This document shows, piece after piece, positions 60,482 to 64,000 of a DNA stretch of 64,000 nt. The number at the start of each line of letters is the position of its first letter. The stretch's first letter is position 1. Below the pieces are notes generated by a model that ran no database searches, was not told the origin of the DNA, and saw only the letters and a list, made by a program, of their open reading frames with translations. The position numbers and the translations under genes are program-made. Source of the stretch: a virus; the IMG/VR virus record IMGVR_UViG_3300008954_000023, positions 30,151 to 94,150 of that record. The stretch is one strand, 5' to 3'.

Positions 60482-63400
60482 ATGGAGAAGCGGTTCGATC
60501 TTTCGGGCACAGGACCGGGTGGATTTCCTCTCATCCATTTGGTGGAGCCGGGATCCGCCTATGGCTTGAACCAGACGTCAGGCCTTACGAAGACTGCTTC
60601 TGGCGAACATCTCTCTCCTGTCATCGAACTTCTTGAGGCCATCCAGCCGCAGCCGGATCGTCTCTACCTGGTGAACTCTGCCCTCGGTGCAGGGGAGTAT
60701 GTCGGCTTCAATCTCCGAGGTGACTGGTTCACCGAGGCAGGACTGAAGCACACGCCTCCGGGATGGGACTCCATCCCTGTGTGGGACATCGATGCGCGTC
60801 GTCGCGCGGCCATCGTGCCGGAAGATGTGCCCGGCTACGGCCCAATGTGCTGGGGCTACCCCACGTTCTACAACGCACATCGGTTCCGGCACCATCGCAA
60901 CAATGATCCGAACCGGGCCTACGGCTACATCCTCGGAGCGTTCTACGACGACCGGATGCACCGGGTTGTACTGGTCTCGGAGCTCATCAAGGACCTTTGC
61001 GTCAAGCACGGTGCGCTCAACATCTATGAGCGCATCGCCCGTGGTGACTTTGTCGATACCAGCATGGGCTGCTTCCCTGCGGGAGCGATGGTCAGTCTCT
61101 ACTCAGGAGAGCGAAAGGCCATCGAGACCGTGGAGGTGGGTGAGTATGTCCTGACCCATACAGGGAGCAGAGGGCGAGTCAGGGCTCTTGATAGTCATGT
61201 GCATGAGGGGCTGTACACGATCAAGGTTTCTGGTGTTGGTTCCATGGAGGTGACGGAGGAGCATCCGTTCTTCGTGATTCCGGTCGAGCAGATCAGGTGT
61301 GAAGTTCCAAAGACGCACAACTACGGCCGACAGCAGAGGGCGTGTGTCTCCTCCCTGAAAGACTTGAAGAAGGGCTGCCAGGGTTGTCCGGTGGAGCCAG
61401 CGTACGATCCTGTCTGGAAGAAGGCACAGGACCTGGACGTCGGCGATTTCGCACTCTCTCCGGCTCCTTCAGAGGTTGTGGAGAGGTTGACGGCGAAGCA
61501 GGCCAGGATCCTCGGATACTACGCCTCCGAGGGGAACATCTGCTGGTACTACCCGAAGAAGGGCGGGAAGCGTCAGCTCGACCGGAAGTACCCGGGTGGA
61601 GTGTGCTTCACGATCAACCACGATGAGGTTGATCTTCTGGAAGACATCGAGGAGCTCTGCTGCGCCTTGGACCTTCCTGAGCCGTCGGTGGCGTGGAGGG
61701 AGGGGACGTCCACGTTCAGTATTGCTGTCTACCAACGGAAGTTCGCAGAGTTTTGCCTCGCGATGTGCGGGAAGTACTCTTTGGCGAAGCGGCTGGCTCC
61801 GGAGCTGATGCTCGCTCCGCCTGACGTCCAGAAGGAGTTCTTGGGGGCGTATCTGAACGGCGATGGCGGTTGTCTTCGAGGGCAGGCATACATCTCGACA
61901 GGTAATGAGCAGCTCGCGTACCAGTTGCAGATGATGATGATCCGGTGTGGTATCGCTACCAGCCTCAATGTCATCAATCACAAAGGAACGACCAGCTCTC
62001 TGACAGACAAGGATACCGTCGAGTACCAGATTTGGCTTGGTGTGCTTGGAGGATACCGGCTTCAAGATTACTCTTCGCATCCTCTGAGGAAGCCGAAGAA
62101 GGTTCTTAGCCAGAGGTGGACGTGGGTCGGTCCTGATGGGACGCCCTATGTGGCAAGTCCCGTTGTAGAGGCGTCGTACGACCCGGAGTGGGTGGGAGAG
62201 GTTTACAACTTCTCTGTGGACGACGACGAGAGCTACTGCATTTCAGGTGTGGCGGTTCATAACTCGAGAGTCCCCGACGATGAGTGCTCCATCTGTGGCC
62301 ACCTGGCTCGGACGCCTGCCCAGTACTGCCGTCATGTTCAACGAGGAGCGGTGGCCCCGTACGGGATGGGGAAGCTCCTTGCAGATGGCCGAAGGTGTGG
62401 GGTCTACAACCACCATCCCTTGTTCTTCGATGATTCCTTCGTGTTCATTGGCGCGGAACGGTCCGCGAAGGTGATGGACAACGTCACCCCACTCCTCCGT
62501 GGAACGAGAACGTACACCTCTCAGGTCTACATCCCTCCTCGTCGTATGCGTCGCCGCCGTGTTGCTTCGGCAGACTCCAAAGCAGCTTCACTACTCGGAC
62601 AAGAGACGGGAGATGAGCAGCGGGAGAAGGATGTCGAGCTCGGTCAGGCTCTGGTCCGTGCGGCGAACCCTCCTGCGATGGGAGCGCACACAGGTTCCCT
62701 TGGCGACAAGATCTCGAAGCTCCTGTCTGTCATCCCGACCCTGAACGAGAAGCAGGACATGGCCCTGCAGCATGTGACGGAACGCATGCGTAGACAGGAA
62801 GCGATTCGTGAAGGATCCATGGAGAAGTCAGAGCTCCAGTTCTGGGAGCAGCGACAACTACATCAGCTCCGCCAGAAGGGAGTCTCGAAGGAAGACGTCT
62901 CTCAGATGCAGGCTGTGGTTCAGCGACAGATGCGCTTCGCCTTTGGTGGTCCGCGTCGGGGTGCACTCAAGAAGGCGTCCTTGATGCACGCGAAGTGGGC
63001 AGAGCATCTGAAGCGCATCCCTGTGCCTTCCCAGTCCCAGCTCGCACTCGTGGCTGAGCATGCGGCTCGACTTCCCCAGCTCCCGCCGAGTCTCCTCGAC
63101 TTCATCTCCGAGGACTTGAAGCCTCGTTGCTCTGTTCTGGCAGAGATGGGTGTAGTTCTTCAACCTGAAGAGTTCGCATACGCTGCGGCACCTTCAATGC
63201 TTGAAGGCTTGACGACAACCCGTCGAGCCGCGTTTCTCAATACGCCGTTGCCGCCTGCGCCGATCTGCCCATCGTACACTCCGATGCCTCGGCCCGGGAT
63301 AGCCGGTATTTGCCGCAGAACTCGGCGAAGGATCCTCTCCAAGGATCTTTTGGGCCTGCGCTCGCTGGCCCCGCGGCATGTAGGGCTCCGTCTCGTGATG

Positions 63401-63622
63401 GCTCGCCCACGACGACAGATCCGCTCGGATGTGTTGCCTCCTGAGGATGTGACCTTGAAGCGGGCATCCTTGCTCTACAATGATTATCGTCTTGGCCTTC
63501 TGGCACAGCCTCCGGCATGGAGCTATGGCTTTGATCGTCCGGGGGAGAAAGTCTCGTCAGTAGAAGAGCTCTCATCCCTACTTCTTCGACTTGCACACTG
63601 GCCCTCCTTCCCAATAGGATAG
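60482..63622 (+). CDS. Head maturation protease-like protein with intein
   Basis: 1046-residue precursor; 648 after removal of the 398-residue intein (197-594). The N-terminal domain has the prohead protease pattern: 'FYNAHRFRHHRNND' (His133/His137-138), 'AYGYILGAFYDDRMHRVVLV', and 'GDFVDTSMG' with Ser194 as probable nucleophile. After the intein comes 'SRVPDDECSICGHLARTPAQYCRHV', a Cys/His cluster often linked to this protease type in large phages. The C-terminal half is helical and basic with several Lys-x-Ala-Ser sites (for example 'KKASLMHAKW', 'KRASLLYND'), possible self-cleavage sites. It would process head proteins during maturation. Next gene starts after a hairpin. Confidence 0.65.
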   Translation: MEKRFDLSGTGPGGFPLIHLVEPGSAYGLNQTSGLTKTASGEHLSPVIELLEAIQPQPDRLYLVNSALGAGEYVGFNLRGDWFTEAGLKHTPPGWDSIPVWDIDARRRAAIVPEDVPGYGPMCWGYPTFYNAHRFRHHRNNDPNRAYGYILGAFYDDRMHRVVLVSELIKDLCVKHGALNIYERIARGDFVDTSMGCFPAGAMVSLYSGERKAIETVEVGEYVLTHTGSRGRVRALDSHVHEGLYTIKVSGVGSMEVTEEHPFFVIPVEQIRCEVPKTHNYGRQQRACVSSLKDLKKGCQGCPVEPAYDPVWKKAQDLDVGDFALSPAPSEVVERLTAKQARILGYYASEGNICWYYPKKGGKRQLDRKYPGGVCFTINHDEVDLLEDIEELCCALDLPEPSVAWREGTSTFSIAVYQRKFAEFCLAMCGKYSLAKRLAPELMLAPPDVQKEFLGAYLNGDGGCLRGQAYISTGNEQLAYQLQMMMIRCGIATSLNVINHKGTTSSLTDKDTVEYQIWLGVLGGYRLQDYSSHPLRKPKKVLSQRWTWVGPDGTPYVASPVVEASYDPEWVGEVYNFSVDDDESYCISGVAVHNSRVPDDECSICGHLARTPAQYCRHVQRGAVAPYGMGKLLADGRRCGVYNHHPLFFDDSFVFIGAERSAKVMDNVTPLLRGTRTYTSQVYIPPRRMRRRRVASADSKAASLLGQETGDEQREKDVELGQALVRAANPPAMGAHTGSLGDKISKLLSVIPTLNEKQDMALQHVTERMRRQEAIREGSMEKSELQFWEQRQLHQLRQKGVSKEDVSQMQAVVQRQMRFAFGGPRRGALKKASLMHAKWAEHLKRIPVPSQSQLALVAEHAARLPQLPPSLLDFISEDLKPRCSVLAEMGVVLQPEEFAYAAAPSMLEGLTTTRRAAFLNTPLPPAPICPSYTPMPRPGIAGICRRTRRRILSKDLLGLRSLAPRHVGLRLVMARPRRQIRSDVLPPEDVTLKRASLLYNDYRLGLLAQPPAWSYGFDRPGEKVSSVEELSSLLLRLAHWPSFPIG
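61070..62263 (+). mobile_element. Intein in head protease (398 aa, LAGLIDADG)
   Basis: Inserted two residues after the presumed catalytic Ser ('TSMG|SRVPDD'). Starts Cys-Phe-Pro-Ala-Gly-Ala, ends 'SGVAVHN' before Ser +1. Block B 'EVTEEHPFFVI' has Thr-x-x-His; block F 'EVYNFSVDDDESYCISGVAVHN' region is standard. Endonuclease motifs 'ILGYYASEGNICW' and 'FLGAYLNGDGGCL'. A Cys-rich loop ('CVSSLKDLKKGCQGC') lies in between. Confidence 0.92.
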
Positions 63623-63631
63623 GATCCGTCA

Positions 63632-63652
63632 GAGCCCCTTGAACTTGGGCTC
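63632..63652 (+). terminator. Hairpin after head protease gene
   Basis: Inverted repeat GAGCCC / GGGCTC with a nine-base loop, ten bases after the protease stop and 32 bases before the next ATG. No T-run. May separate expression of the protease from the following gene. Confidence 0.45.
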
Positions 63653-63683
63653 CCCACAGAGTCCTGCCGTCTCCGGAGACCTC

Positions 63684-64000
63684 ATGTCCGCTCTGCTCGC
63701 CCAGCTCGCCTCCCAGGGCATCACCGCCGAGGACCTCAACAAGGCCGCCAGCGTTCGCCTCTTCGAGAAGGTGGCTGCGGCCGAGGGCATCGACCTCAAC
63801 TCCATGACCGAGCAGGCGCAGGACGCCATGTTCGCGCAGTTCGAGAATGACATCCTCCCGGAGATGGTCGGCGACAAGACCGCGTCTGCCCCGACCCAGG
63901 GCGGTATGCCCAGCATGGATGACATCGACCCTGCGAAGCTCGCGTCCGCCATCGGCGCGCTGTCCGACGACGACAAGTTCGGCCTCTTCGAGCAGCAGGC
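63684..64000 (+). CDS. Putative virion/scaffold protein, 3'-partial
   Basis: Begins at the ATG at 63684 with GGAG seven bases upstream and runs open to the window end (105 codons seen). Ala-rich, helical, acidic, with 'LNKAASVRLFEKVAAAEG' near the N-terminus carrying the Lys-x-Ala-Ser motif. Position just after the head protease suits a scaffold or capsid-related gene. Too little is visible to name it. Confidence 0.6.
   Translation, partial: MSALLAQLASQGITAEDLNKAASVRLFEKVAAAEGIDLNSMTEQAQDAMFAQFENDILPEMVGDKTASAPTQGGMPSMDDIDPAKLASAIGALSDDDKFGLFEQQ

Noticed and set aside
1-64000. tRNA genes, insertion sequences, integrase/att sites
   Set aside because: No cloverleaf, terminal inverted repeat or recombinase gene was seen when reading the gaps; gaps are few and short.

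Overview
This window is part of the genome of a tailed double-stranded DNA bacteriophage, probably a large one. It has a portal protein, a large terminase, a head-maturation-type protease, a tail-spike-like protein and very large virion proteins, plus a full phage replication set: family A DNA polymerase, DnaB-type helicase, DnaG-type primase, RecA-like recombinase, UvsW-like helicase, Cas4-like and resolvase nucleases, RNase HII and uracil-DNA glycosylase. Genes are packed with ATGA/GTGA start-stop overlaps. I saw no tRNA, rRNA, integrase, insertion sequence or CRISPR array. Base composition looks GC-rich by eye. The host cannot be named from the sequence.

Layout. 1-10831 (+): very large beta-rich virion (tail or baseplate) proteins with small genes between them. 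10872-28966 (-): one almost gapless 18 kb replication, recombination and repair operon, ending at a hairpin that faces the + genes. 29045-34614 (+): virion genes including the portal and a protein with kinase-fold motifs. 34562-35262 (-): a short antisense cassette of small proteins. 35467-51318 (+): a giant fused beta-beta' RNA polymerase, then tail-spike-like, pyrophosphatase-domain and other virion genes. 51319-53006 (-): a second antisense cassette with RNase HII. 53078-56161 (+): large terminase. 56264-58141 (-): small genes with a helix-turn-helix regulator. 58187-64000 (+): virion genes including the putative head protease, running off the window.

The standout feature is the load of self-splicing elements, each placed in an essential motif. 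Five inteins with LAGLIDADG endonuclease motifs interrupt the DnaB P-loop, the terminase P-loop, the RNA polymerase beta 'TPE' motif, the beta' 'QLTMR' motif, and the head protease two residues after its presumed catalytic serine. A group I intron of about 927 nt carries its own LAGLIDADG endonuclease and splits DNA polymerase A between 'NPNL' and 'QNIP'. Its P1 and P7 pairings can be read directly. Replication, transcription, packaging and capsid maturation would therefore all depend on RNA or protein splicing.

Other points of note are the single-chain beta-beta' RNA polymerase inside the late gene block, a recurring TATGG/CTTATG motif in the gaps before transcription units that may be the phage's own promoter, a kinase-like protein beside the portal, a zinc ribbon inside the portal, and a possible -1 frameshift joining a SAP/HeH-like tail to a low-complexity protein.
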